DNA of 64,000 nucleotides from Molossus alvarezi (taxonomy: Eukaryota > Chordata > Mammalia > Chiroptera > Molossidae): contig CM073891.1 in NCBI GenBank assembly GCA_037176705.1, positions 94,671,827-94,735,826 on the forward strand. Reading direction: 5' to 3'. Each line of letters opens with the position of its first letter. Positions within the stretch are counted from its first letter, which is position 1. Positions 47,171 through 58,770 of this stretch are shown here, in pieces. A program made the position numbers and the translations under genes. The notes below the pieces were generated by a model. The model did not search any database. It saw nothing but the letters and a program-made list of their open reading frames with translations, and was not told where the DNA came from.

Positions 47171-48075
47171 CAGTGGTCCCCCTTATTTGCAGCTTTGCTT
47201 TCCCTAGTGTCAGTTACCTGCAGTCAACAATGGTCCAAAAACATTAATAATTCATAAGTTTTAAATTGTGCAATGTTGTGAGTAGTGTGATGAACTCTCA
47301 CGCTGTCCTGCTCCATCCCTCCTAGGACATGAATTGTCCTTTTGTCTGGCATCTTCATGCTGTATATGCTGCCTGCACGTTAGTTAATAGCCATTTGATT
47401 GTCAGACCCACTGTCATGGTATCACAGTGCTTGTGTTCAAGTAACTTATATTTTACTTAATAATGGCCCAAAGTACAAGAGTAGTGATGTTGGCCATTGG
47501 ATATATCAAAGAGAAGCTGCACAGTGCTTTCTTTAAGTTAAAACATGAAAGTTCTCCACTTAATAAGAAAGGGGGAAAAATTGTATTCTGAAGTTGCTAA
47601 GATCAACAGTTAAGAACAAATCTTCTATCAATATAAGTGTGAAGAAGAAAAAATAAATTTGTGCTAGTTTTGCTGTTGCACCAACTGCAAAAGTTAACGA
47701 CCATAGTGCATGATAAATGAATGATCAGTAAGATGGAAAAGGCATTAACTTTGTGGGTGGAAGACATGGCCAGATAATGTGTTCTGCTTGACACCAGTGT
47801 GCTATACCAGAAGGCGCTGACTTCAGCCAGGGGTCCCCTGGAACGAGTGACCACATTCACTTAACTTTGGTTATAGTGTATTGTTATCATTGTTCTGTTT
47901 TACTGTCAGTCATGTTGCTAACCACTTACTATGCCTAATTTATCAATTAAACTTTATCATAGGTATGTATGCATAGAAAGGAAAAAGGACATACAGGGTT
48001 TGGTACTTTCCCTGGTTTCAGGTATCCACTGAGGGTCTTGGGACATGTACCCTGCAGATAAGGAGGACCACTCTG
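47171..48075 (+). mobile_element. Tigger1-type DNA transposon remnant
   Basis: Starts CAGTGGTCCCCCTTATTTGC and ends in AAGGAGGACCACTCTG, with TA on both sides (47169-47170 and 48076-48077). This is a pogo/Tigger element of about 905 bp, much shorter than the roughly 2.4-kb full Tigger1, so most of the transposase gene is deleted. The first part of the transposase frame can still be followed from the ATG at 47464 but is broken by substitutions. It is an immobile fossil. Confidence 0.85.
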
Positions 48076-48862
48076 TATTTCTGTCTTATTTTCTTGTTTG
48101 TTCATTTTTCTTTCAGGGGATCAAGGATGGTAGGTATACCTTGGTGTAGGCATGAAAGGAAATAAGGTAATGGGTGTGATATGACCCAGAGCTACCTTGG
48201 AGTAGAGAATTAGCTATTCTTGGCAGATGGAGTATGAAGTGACATCTCTTCATCACCCACTTTTAAAACCCTGGCCCCTAGGTATCTTTGTTTTATTTAC
48301 TTTTTCTTCCCAAATGGAAGAATGCTGTTGGTGCGCAGTGGGGCATGGCCTCTGAAGCTAGAGAGGTTTTGTCGGTGCTCAGGAGTAAGCCTATTACTTA
48401 TAGTGACATTGGGATGGATGTATGCTGTCGGTGTTCAAGGGTTTTTATCATTCTACAAAGCAGTACTTTTTCGTGGAATGACTTTTTCTTTCTCCTTTTC
48501 CTCTCTCTCTTCCCTTCCTCCCTTTCTCCCTTTCTATCTTCCTCCTTCCTTTCTTTCCTTTCTGCCACTGTTGTTTATGGGTCTCCTTTGGTTTCATTCC
48601 AACAAGTGTCCTTTTGGATTCTTTAGACTAAGTTTGTATCAGTCTTCATTGTTTTCTTTCCACATCCCCTTCTTCCCCTCAAGAGTGATTAGGATTCATT
48701 AAAATACAAAGGGAGTCTGTTGTTCCTAAGAGTTCTTAATTTTCATTTCTCAACTCCAGTCTCTGGAAAATGCTCTTATGGAAAGAACAGTTGTGTTTAG
48801 AACCTGTACATATTCTGGATACTCATTAAATATGAACCAAAACTTACTGGAAAGTTTTGTTG
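48076..48862. other. SND1: Intron with CT-rich tract
   Basis: A CT-rich low-complexity tract lies at 48484-48570. No exon recognised. Confidence 0.45.
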
Positions 48863-48877
48863 TGAAGAGCACTTTTT

Positions 48878-48910
48878 TTTTTTTAACAGCCTCCTCCCAA
48901 CCCCCAATCT
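48878..48910 (-). mobile_element. Minimal 5'-truncated L1-like insertion
   Basis: A 33-bp insert between perfect 15-bp copies of TGAAGAGCACTTTTT (48863-48877 and 48911-48925). On the minus strand it reads G-rich (TTGGGGGTTGGGAGGAGG) followed by CTGTT and poly(A). The G-rich stretch resembles the 3' G-tract of L1. Confidence 0.65.
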
Positions 48911-48925
48911 TGAAGAGCACTTTTT

Positions 48926-50173
48926 CGCTTGATTTGCTTCTAAGGCTATTTATGCTTCTCAGTGGGTCATGCTATGTCTTATGATCAGTATAGCCACAGC
49001 TGGGTTGTTAAAAGCAGTTACCACCTGCTCTCGGGGCCTGAAACAGGGATGCACTGCCCTAAGACTCCATGGGCCTTATTAATACAGCTCTTAATAGTCA
49101 TTGATTCCCTCCACCCCTCGTTTTTCCCTAGTTTCTAGAGCCTGGCTAGGAACACCGAGGAATTTGAATCTTACTCTTTGTTTTTAACCTGTCATGCATG
49201 CTGGGCAAGTCCCTAGCCATTGTGCAGATCCTCTGGTGGGGCCTCTGGTGGCTGCCCTGTGACAGGACTTGTTAAACAGGTAAAGAAGCAGATAAGGGTA
49301 AGAAAACCAAAAAAAATGATTTCAGTTATTTTTAGAATTTTACATTAGTTCAAGAGAGAAGTGAAAAAAAAAGTAGGGAAGACAGTAGGAGAGAGATGTG
49401 GTAAACCTATAAAGGATGTTGTGCCACCTCAGATGTTTCTAATTATTAATGCTTCTAAGCAGAATCTGTAGTTTACATATATAGCATGGTTATGTGGGAA
49501 GCACCTCCTGGATGTATTTTAAGAAAAAAAAATGGGGGGGAATCATAGTTTCAGATTTGTGGGAATTCAGTCACTGGAGATTGGAGCATAAAAGACACTG
49601 GTGGGGAGAGGTCAAGTGTGACCCCTTGGAAGTGTCATCATACAAGCTTTTGGAAGCTACCTGTTGCTCTGTAGGACTTTTTCCTAGTTTGAGGCCTGGT
49701 TGAAAAACAGTAACTTAATAAAAGATCTTTGTTTATTGCCCACTATCGGCAGATCCCTTTTATCTAGAATTTCACATTAGCCTGCAAAAGCCAAGTCTAA
49801 CTCAAGCTTGAAATTGTCAGATTTATTCCTCAAAGAGCAAATAATAGCGGTCTTCTTGTGAACCTGTAGAGAAGGGAGGCTTTTGGGCCTGTTAGCCGTC
49901 ATTTCCCCACTTCTTTAGTATCTCATAGGATGGAAAGCCCACGTTTTCCATACATATGATTAAAAGTAGACCTAATATTCTGAAGAAAATAGTCTTCCGG
50001 TCTTCTTTGCTTTCTACCTCCTTATCGAGTCTTGTGGTGACCTCTTTCTCCTGCTTGTCTCTAACCTAGTGGCAAAAAAATACATCAGCATTGTGAATCT
50101 TCCTTGTGGTTCAGCCCCACAGTAGCACATCCCTATATAGCTAAGAAGTAAGATGAGCCATCAGGTAGGTTAG
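48926..50173. other. SND1: Intronic sequence, nothing recognised
   Basis: No exon or known repeat recognised. Confidence 0.4.
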
Positions 50174-50185
50174 AAATCAATGTGG

Positions 50186-50412
50186 GCCCTGGCCAGCGTG
50201 GCTCAGTGGTTAGAGTGTCAGCCAGTGCATTGAAGGGTTTGATTCCAGTCAAGGACACGTACCTGGGTGCAGGTTTAATCCTCAGCCCCCATCAGGGCAT
50301 GTGCAGGAGGCAGCCAATTAATATGTTTCTCTCACATAGATGTTCTCTCTCTCTCTCTCTCTCCCTCTCCCCCTCCTTCCTCCCATCCTTGGGCAAGGAT
50401 TAACGGGGGGAA
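50186..50412 (+). mobile_element. Older VES-type SINE with a changed but paired hairpin
   Basis: Plus-strand diverged copy. The terminal hairpin reads TCCTTGGGCAAGGA at 50386-50399, so both stem sides changed and still pair. Flanking duplication AAATCAATGTGG (50174) and AAATCAATATGG (50413), one mismatch. Confidence 0.9.
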
Positions 50413-50604
50413 AAATCAATATGGAACCCTGTTAGCTGAGGATCCCCATCTCAGTACTTGTAAGAAAGCCTGTGCTTGTGGTGAAGGGACAGCCAGTGTG
50501 AAAAGGAAGCAGAGGCAGTTCTCCATCATAAGGCATTGGAGTCTTTGAGGGTCACAGGTGTCAGAGGCCAGGCTATGTGCCTGATGTCTCGTTGCTGCAG
50601 ATAA

Positions 50605-50743
50605 GTCCTCCTCATCTGCAGGGAACATGTCCCGAGACCCTCAGTGGATACCTGAAACCAGGGAAAGTACCAAACCCTGTATGTCCTTTTTCCTTTCTAT
50701 GCATACATACCTATGATAAAGTTTAATTGATAAATTAGGCATA
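50605..50743 (-). repeat. Inverted near-identical copy of the Tigger1 3' segment
   Basis: This 139-bp block is the reverse complement of 47930-48068. By eye there are only three mismatches, all within the first 30 bases, and the other 109 bases match exactly. The match stops abruptly at 50743, where an AT-rich sequence begins. Directly before it, CTGCAGATAAG at 50596-50606 partly mirrors the block start. Confidence 0.85.
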
Positions 50744-50858
50744 ATAAAAAAATATATATTTACTATTTACTCTCATAGTAAATAGCCATTGGATGCATTT
50801 TATGTTCAGTTTATGAAATTTGACCACAGGACCTTGACATTGTAAAGAAATTACTGTA

Positions 50859-51108
50859 GCCCTGGCCTGTTTGGCTCAGCGGTTAGAGCGTTGGCCTGTG
50901 GTCCAGAGAGACCTGGGTTTGGTTCCCGCTAAGGGCATGTGCCTCAATTGCAGTTTGTCCCCAGCTCTGGTTGGGTCATGTGGGAGGCAGCCACTTGATG
51001 TGTCCCTTTCATGTTGATGTTTCTCTCTCTCTCTCTTCCTCTCTCTCCTTCCCACTCTATCTGAACAAAAAATGGAAAAATGTCCTCGGGTGAGGAGAAA
51101 AAAAAAAG
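50859..51108 (+). mobile_element. VES-type SINE, hairpin-tail kind
   Basis: Full-length plus-strand copy with an intact hairpin near 51083. Duplication AAAGAAATTAC at 50844-50854 and 51109-51119. Confidence 0.94.
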
Positions 51109-51120
51109 AAAGAAATTACA

Positions 51121-52429
51121 TGGGAAGTGTGTGTATTTTTGTGCATGCACGCACACCAAAATGTGTACCTCTGCTACAGATGGTGTTACTGTTATGAATG
51201 AATTGAGCTCTTAGTTCTCTATCAACCCTTTCCTTTAGCCTTGACTAAAATCTATTGTAGAGCCATTTCTTTATGAGCTTGCTTATGTGCCCACATGAAT
51301 GTTCACCTTAAGGAAAATATTCTGCTTTTATAATATCCATGGACACCTCAGTGACTGATAAAATGTATGTTGTTTTCAAGTGGAAAATATTAAGCTCAAA
51401 CAGATAGAGATCTATGAGCCAGAGCCATTGAGAGTTACCTGTTATCCTTGTTCAGACGGAGAATGAAGGGTGTGTGTGTGTGTGTGTGTGTGTGTTATAG
51501 TATTATTCCCTATGCCTGTTCTTTTAAAAAACTTATCCATTTAACCCAGGTCTATTTTTATAAGTAGTGAATTTCTTTTAAATTAGCTCTATTGTTAAAT
51601 ACTAAATCATGGAAGTCACAGAATGTATGAGTGAGCAAGTAAGTGTATGTGTATATGTAGGGGATGTTTTTCTTAAAAGTAAAAAATTAAGGATAATGCA
51701 AGTCAGGTTTCTCAGTCAGAGAAGGGAGGTATAAATATGGAAAGGAAGAAAACTGCAATGAACCCTGTAATGTTGGATTGGGATTGTAGATATCTGAGAT
51801 ACCTGTGTGAACTCATGGTATGTTGGTTCAGGTTTTCTAAGAAGCTGATGCCAAGATGGGACTAGTATGGAAAAGATTAATTGGGGAAAACTCTTCTCAG
51901 GGGTCTGGACGAGTCTGGGAGAGCCCTGAGACTGCACTATTATGGTCCTTAGCCCTGTGGAGAAGGAGGGCAGGAAAGAAAGAAGGTTGAATGGAAAAAA
52001 ATCTAAGCGATGAGGCAGTTAGTTGTAAGAGTTTCTGCCAAGCTGACAAGGAGTCCTCGAGCCAAAGTTGCCCATCAGAGGAGTCCAAAGTCTCAGCAAT
52101 AGGCCTGCCTTAGTATCTCTGCTATCCTCATTCATTGGCTAGGAGCAGCTGGTGGGAAGCATAGCCTTCGCTGAAACAGTGATAGATTTCCGAGCAAGCA
52201 GCTGGAACTGTCAGTCAGTTATACTTCCTGCAGTCAGAGATCCGAGGCGCATTTTTATGACTGCCACACATGGTTTCCAATAGTTATAGAAATAAATGTA
52301 TAGAAATAATGATGTAAATGTGGGCTACTTAGATCAATGGCTGATTTCAGAGTTACAGAAAACAGCACAAAATAAGCCTGGAATGTGTTGTGCCAGAAAT
52401 CAGGAAGTGCTCAAAGAATGATGGGTGCA
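51121..52429. other. SND1: Intron with a (TG)n microsatellite
   Basis: A TG run of about 13 units lies at 51470-51494. 51800-52270 has the feel of an old LTR or L1 internal relic but I cannot assign it. No exon recognised. Confidence 0.45.
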
Positions 52430-53250
52430 TGTCCATAGGACACAGAAACCTGCGTGAACCAGTTCTCACTAGCCAAATTGGGGACAATTTCAGCATCAAA
52501 ATAAATAGTGATAGTAGTAGATTGTAACCCTTTGAATAACATGAGATTCTATGAGGTTATACTAATCCAAATAAATAAATGAATAACTTGGGAGTTTGAG
52601 ATCTGAAAATTAAGTGTCTCTTCACAAAAGACCTATTAATTATAAAGAGGAAAAAGAGTAACCTTACAACAGAGAAGCCTGGTAGACAGTATCCTGATCA
52701 AGTGATCAAAGTAGACATCAATGGTAAATTATACATCATTTCATAGGAGGCTAAGGGAATAATACAGGATTTCTTCTGTGATGTTCCTGCCAAAGATACA
52801 TAAGGTGCATCTGATCACAGTGGAACATTAGAGAAACCAAAATAACTGGCCTATACTCTAAGTGTCAAGGCCATGATTTTCTAAGAAAGATTGAGGAAGA
52901 GTTCCAGACTAAGGAGACATGACCACTAAATGTAACACCTAATTCTGAACTAGATCCTTTTTTTCTTAAGTACTTTATTGGAACAACTGGCAAAATTTGA
53001 GTAGGGTTTGTGGATGGTAGTAATGTGTCCATGTTTATATTCTGGTTCTATTCATTGTTTTTTAACTATATAGGAAAATACACTGGTGTCTAGGGAATGA
53101 ACACGAAAATATTTGGGAGTAATGGTACATCTGGTCAGTTACTTACTCTCAGATGATTCAAAGATGGAGGGCTTGTTCTTTGTACAGTATGCACAACTTT
53201 TCTGTACGTTTTGATTGTTCTGTTCCAAAATTACACACACACAGTTATGT
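52430..53250 (+). mobile_element. L1 LINE 3'UTR fragment
   Basis: Plus-strand L1M-type 3'UTR: AACTGGCCTATACTCTAAGT near 52844, GACATGACCACTAAATGTAA near 52916 and CACAACTTTTCTGTACGTTT near 53192. Old and frame-broken. Confidence 0.7.
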
Positions 53251-54329
53251 AATCTAGGTAATTTTAGAAAATTATCTGACCTATCAATATATTGTTTGTT
53301 ACTTCTAGTCTTGTGGTAGGGAGATTAGGGATAGGGAAGGCTGACAAAAATGTGATAAGACAGTTGCAATCTACTGTAAATGAATTCTATTTAAAGAATG
53401 GTATTCTCATGTATGGGCATAGAACACCTTTTTTCCAAGTTGGCAGAATATTAGGACCCCATGGTTTCAAAGATATCTTATTGGAAATTATGTGCTTATT
53501 AAACAACTTGCTGTGGAAACAAGTGGAAGGGGAAGGTTTGAACTACTAGAGATCGTTTAAGGAAGTCTGTATATTTGTGCTGTTTGTATCAGAAATGTCT
53601 GATCATGTCTAATGGAAACTGTTTACTTTTAACAGAACCTAAATTTCTCTTTTAATTTGGAGAACAGTTCAATCCCAGCACTAATTCTCTTTGTGTTTCT
53701 AGCTGATAGAGAGATGACTTCCTGTTAGATATCCTAGGCTGTTAGTACCCTTTTTGTATGCTGATTGTGAATTATCCATTCGAGCCAGACATGTGTAATT
53801 GGAGTAGAATTACTGATACACTCAAGAAAGCAGAACTTATAAATTTGTCTAAAGCAGCATAATGTCATGGCACATAATTTAATGTTCTCTTTTCTTACTG
53901 GGCAGCTGATCAACACACCAGTGTCAGTTTCTGAGCCATCTTTAGCCAGGGGGGAAATCTCCTGACCTTTCATTAGCAGCCAAAGAAATGAATGAGAGAG
54001 TCAAGTACATGGATCTAGGCTAATTCTATTTTCTCTCTCTCCCTTTCATTCTTTTAAATTCTTAAGTTTGAGATAATGGAGAGGAGAAAGACAAAAGCTG
54101 GTAAGACATATGTAGAAAGCTTTTGTCCTAAATTCTGTTTTTGGCACACATGACTAATATATGCTTAGGATAATAAATAATGTTCCAACTCTGTATTTCC
54201 AAAATGATAAGGTGTTTTTCTGATATTTCAGAGAGCATCTCAAATTGCAGGATGTATTAAAACAAAATTATAAGAATGTGCTTCGATTTTACCACAGTGC
54301 AAAAATTTATCCTAAATAAGCTAAATTAT
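53251..54329. other. SND1: Intronic sequence, nothing recognised
   Basis: No exon or known repeat recognised. Confidence 0.4.
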
Positions 54330-54560
54330 TTCATCTAGAAAATATTTACTGTCTATTTTATGCCAAATGCGGTTCTAGTCCCTATGGTACAAAGCAAGGA
54401 AGAATCAGCCCTTGCCTCCTCAGACCTCATAATTTAGAATGGAAGCTAGACACTGAGGGAGTATCACAGGGGAATACATATCAAGAAAATACACGTGATA
54501 TGATGTGATTCTCACATGCCTGGCTCATAGTAAATGCCCAGTAATGCTGGTTGTTATTAT
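54330..54560 (-). repeat. L2/MIR-type relic
   Basis: TATTTTATGCCAAATGCGGT near 54354 and the sequence up to 54440 fit the reversed L2 end. CATGCCTGGCTCATAGTAAA near 54515 is the mark of an L2 or MIR terminus in the opposite sense. Confidence 0.55.
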
Positions 54561-56362
54561 TATTTCATGTGTTTCTACTCCCTTACTGCTCAGCACCAGC
54601 ACCACAACTGTTCCTCCAGGAGAAATCTGTAATTAGGGATATGAAGCTAAGAGAATATGGCTTATACTATAAGCTTCAGAGCAAAGGAAGAAGATGGTGG
54701 TGGGCAGGGTGTGGAGTTGGGAATCTGGTTTGTGGACATTGCTGACAGGATACAGAAGGCAGCAACCATGAAGGGATAAGTAGGGTGACTGTGCCCTCAG
54801 TTCTCTGCTGGCCATGCAGGTACTCAGTAATTCTGTGAATTGATTTGAGCATCATTAACAAGAGTGGATCATTAAACATTTGTGCTGTCTTGCTTCGTAT
54901 TCTCTAGCTGTTCAGATAGAAGCTTGTGTGAATTTTTTCTTGCCTGCTTTGTCATTCCAACTTTCTCCTCCAGACCCCATTTATTGACTGTAAAATGTCA
55001 ATGTGCAGTAATTCAAAATGCAGTAACAAATACGTCTTTGTTCTTCTTGCATTTCAAATTGCTCAGACATCTCCGCCTGTCACAAGTGGAACTGTCCCCC
55101 AGTCTTCTTTCTGGCTCCTTGGTGGGTGGAACCTCTCTGCTGCCCTGTTGGGGCTTCCTGGTGACACCCTTAGTTAAATTCTCACCGTATATCAACATCT
55201 ACAGCTGTTGACTTGGGGCTTTTGGCATTCTCCATGCTGCCAAACCCAATTCTGATAATGACAGCTTTTGCCAGCAGGCTTATGCGGTGACTCAGGAGTA
55301 AGGATGGCCAGCATAGCAGCCTCTTTGTGGGAGTGGATTTTGAGAAGTGCTAATTCTGTGGCGGTTTGGAGATATTAATATCATGCTGGCAGTAGATAAA
55401 CAGGCAGCAGAGGGGCACATAATGAGAAGAGAATCAGCCACAGCTTCTTTTCCTCCTTTCCCTTCCTGCCCATATTATTATTTTTTCCTTCATCTTTTAA
55501 AAAAAGCAATTCTCTGAGTTTTGAGGAAGAGAGCCCTTATTTAAGTGGCTTAAACATGCCCATAAAGTAGTTAGTTCAGCTCCCAGCATCTCCAAAGTCT
55601 GAGTCTCTGAGAACACCAGTTTGTTAAGAGTTAACTACATTTTCAAACACTAAATCATAGCATATGGTACAGTAGCCTATTGCTTAGCATACCCCCTCCC
55701 TGAAGGGCAGCTAACCAGATGGTTTGAGTGGGGCCTTTCATGTAATTATGACAGACACAAAGAAAGACATAACCATCAGTCTGCCCCAATAATATCATGC
55801 CTCTTGGATTCCAGTACTTGCTACAGGTAATTTTTAAAAATTTGTTGTTGCAGTTTGATTGCTTTTATCAAGGTTCCTTTCCAGGATGGGGAGTCACCGA
55901 GTAGATATTCTCCTTTAGTTGTCTGTGAGTCATGTCCAGAGCACTTTTCTCTAGTTAGTAGATGTGGGTCACTTATAGTGCAGCCTCTTTCTAATTCTGG
56001 TGAAGGAAAGAAGATTCAACACAATTGAGAACTGATTTAAGAAGGATTCTAACTTGCATGTACTGTGGTCCTAAGAAGACTATTCAGAGTATTATTACTC
56101 CAAAGCTGGTCATCTCAGATTTTATTTGTTACTCCATTTTATGCCATTTTTCATAAAGAACTTTTGTCCCACCACAGTATCCTCCTCCACCCCCATTTAT
56201 GCATGGTCTTATCTTCTGCATGTGTCTTTGGGTGGTTTCTGATGAGAAGAGAAGCACACCAAGTGTTACGTTGAACCAATTTTTCTAACACTGCCAGGCT
56301 GAAACAAGACATTTTCTAGTTATAGTATAGGCTGGAAAGGAGAAATCGAGAAATTTAGGTCA

Positions 56363-56363
<1 letters not shown>
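54561..56363. other. SND1: Intronic sequence, nothing recognised
   Basis: About 1.8 kb without a recognised repeat or exon. Confidence 0.4.

Positions 56364-56399
<36 letters not shown>
56364..56399. repeat. (TG)n microsatellite
   Basis: About 17 TG units, some 360 bp before the SND1 exon at 56760. Confidence 0.9.
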
Positions 56400-56402
<3 letters not shown>

Positions 56403-56740
56403 AAATCTGTGTATCTGATGTTTTAGAGCAGACTTTTCTTGAGGGTAGTGGCTTGTTTATAACATTCTGTAAATAGCCTGGCTTAATGTGGGCTTCTTAT
56501 AGATATTTTCTGCTTGTTTTTATGTATGGATTGATATAGCATCTGACTGTACTAGCCAGAAAGTGCTGAGCTAGGGAACTTTGTTATTCCATCTTTTATT
56601 TGGATTTCTATCTTAGCAATTCATTGGTCTTAAAATCCTTGGCTTTTCCTTCCCTCTGCCAGGACGCTTTAAGACCTCCAGGTGCTAACTGTTATTATTT
56701 CTGTTGACTGAGCCCCATATGCACCTCTAGTGCTCACTGA
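56400..56740. other. SND1: Intronic sequence before the second SND1 exon
   Basis: No repeat recognised. Pyrimidine content rises towards the splice acceptor. Confidence 0.5.
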
Positions 56741-56759
56741 CCTATCTTTTCTGTTGCAG
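56741..56759 (+). promoter_or_regulatory. SND1: 3' splice site of the 44.5-kb SND1 intron
   Basis: CCTATCTTTTCTGTTGCAG, a good polypyrimidine tract and AG that joins in phase with the donor at 12214. Confidence 0.92.
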
Positions 56760-56870
56760 AAACATTGCTGAGGCCCTTGTCAGCAAAGGTCTAGCCACAG
56801 TGATCAGATACCGGCAGGATGACGACCAGCGGTCCTCTCACTATGATGAGCTGCTTGCTGCAGAGGCCAG
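56760..56870 (+). CDS. SND1: SND1 coding exon (end of SN3 domain)
   Basis: This 111-bp exon takes over the codon split by the intron. With the two bases from the exon at 12113 it encodes 37 codons and leaves two bases. The peptide reads [20 protein letters not shown] and then [17 protein letters not shown], which I recognise as SND1 directly after the peptide of the first exon. It fits the C-terminal helices of a staphylococcal-nuclease fold, where 'N-A-E-A-L-V-x-x-G-L-A' and 'Y-x-x-L-L-x-A-E' are conserved. SND1 repeats 1 to 4 are OB-fold nucleic-acid-binding units. The donor is GTGAGG at 56871. The frame is intact, and the open frame starting at 56819 is in another phase. The next exon, expected to start by completing an Arg codon, is not in the remaining 7.1 kb. 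Confidence 0.96.
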
Positions 56871-57000
56871 GTGAGGTGAACAGTCATTACTGTAAGCTCA
56901 CTAGAAGCCACGCCCCACTTCTTTTCTTTCCCAATATCCTGCCTAACTCTGAGCAGAATGTTAGAGGAAATAATATGCTGAGAAAACCTGTATATATATT

Positions 57001-57247
57001 TTTTTTTTTTTTCAAATCTTCACCCGAGGATATTTTGCCACCTCTCTTCAGACAGAGTGGGAGGGAGGGGGAGAGAGAGAGAGAGAAACATCGATGTAAA
57101 AGACATATCAGTTGGTTGCCTCCCACACAACCCTGACCACAGCTGGGGACTGAACTGCAACCAAGGTACGTGCCCTTGACTGGAATCCAACCTGAGACTC
57201 TGGACTGCAGGCCAGTGCTCTACCCGCTGAGCCAAACTGGCCAGGAC
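57001..57247 (-). mobile_element. VES-type SINE, hairpin-tail kind
   Basis: Minus-strand copy only 130 bp after the SND1 donor at 56871. Flanks ACCTGTAT (56987) and GCCTGTAT (57250) are a short diverged duplication. Confidence 0.9.
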
Positions 57248-58752
57248 AGGCCTGTATTTTTTTATTCTAGTTTTTCCCCATGAAAAGGGACACTATTTGA
57301 ACATGCTGTGTAACCTTGATTAAGTACACTTGGGCCTCTATTTTGAAAATCTGCCTAATAGGTATATATTAGAGATGACCTTTCTATGAAGTTCAAGTAC
57401 TATATAAGATACTCTTGTCAGTGTTGTGTTACCTTCATTCCCTGGCACTAACAGTGAAGCCCTGCTGAAGTGTGCAGGGCGATTGCCGCTGGGTCTTACC
57501 TCCAGAGGCCTCTGCTCCCCAGCTCCTCCCATTTATCACCTCTGGACCTTTTGTCATGTACAAAGGAAATGAAAACATTTATTAGGAAATGAATTTTGCT
57601 TTCACACTTCTGACAGCTGGCAGGAGAGCATTTGAGAAGCCCTGTGACATTTTACTTTTGTCCTTCATCTCTGTGGCTGGTTGCCCCAAGGACATGCATT
57701 CTGCTCAGCAATATTTCTTACCAGCGACATTCCTCAAGGCTTTTACTCACCAAGATGTCTGTCATAGGGTGGTACTGGTAGTTGAGTGATTCCCAGACTT
57801 CCCAGGAAACAGAGCAAGGACTGAGCTACTGTTGCCGAGCTGACTTGGATAGCTCAGCAGGCTGCTTGGACTTGACCAAACTATATCACTGTTTCAAAGT
57901 GATTGCAGGTGCTTGCCTCACTCGGTCATTTTTCTGCGACCTAGTACTTATTTAGTTTTAGAAGTTTGGTAATTGCCAGGTTATGCTCTGTAGTTAGAAG
58001 AGGAATGAGTTTGGGCATATTGTTATCTGTACTTCAGATTTTGTCATTGAGAGCACTCCTTTTGCTCTTTCGCCCAGAACATTGCCCTGATATGTGACAT
58101 TTACCTCTCACACCATGTCACATCCTGATGGATAGAGCATCTATAGAATGTCACACAGAATGTCAGCTAAGAAATCAGTCAGTCAAACTGCTGCAGCTTT
58201 TTGGATTCTTTCTTGTGGACTTTTCCCAGTGGGCTCAGTCTAGGATCTGATTCTTGAGCACAAAAAGTTCAGTGAAAATACCAGTATCTTTGGTCATTTA
58301 AGGCTCGTTAATGGCCAGTATAAAATAATATGGTAGAGAATCCATTAATGGTGTTTCTCTAATTCTTCTCACTTCCTCATTTTTCTCTCCCTGCCCATGT
58401 TATCACTAAGTCAACTGGGCTGAAAGAACCCATCGTGGGAAATGTGGCTTCACTTCTTTTAAGTACTATTTGATGATCTAGTTACTCTAGGAAATGGACA
58501 GTGATTAGACTATACTTATGGTGGGATTTGGGGTGGAGGGGGTGGGTAAATCTGTGTTAGGCATGCTCAGCTTGGTCTGGTAGTAACTAGAAAAATAGGC
58601 TATGCATTCCCGGAGTAGTGGGAGCATTTAGCAATACAGTGGGATCTAGAGTACTATTTTTTGCCCTGGGCTCACTCAGCCACTAGTGAATATTTAATTC
58701 TGACCAGCAGGTAAGCATGAAAATAATTTGCATAGCTGCTCTAGAAAGTGAG
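57248..58752. other. SND1: Intronic sequence, nothing recognised
   Basis: About 1.5 kb with no recognised exon or repeat. Confidence 0.4.
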
Positions 58753-58770
58753 GCCACAACAAGATTTCTC

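Noticed and set aside
48484..48570. CT-rich tract as a possible branch/polypyrimidine signal for a hidden exon
   Set aside because: No downstream open exon with a donor and no recognisable SND1 or other coding sequence follows.
56819..57136. 105-codon open frame starting inside the second SND1 exon
   Set aside because: Wrong phase and it runs through the intron into a SINE. The correct phase is set by the codon split at 12213/56760.
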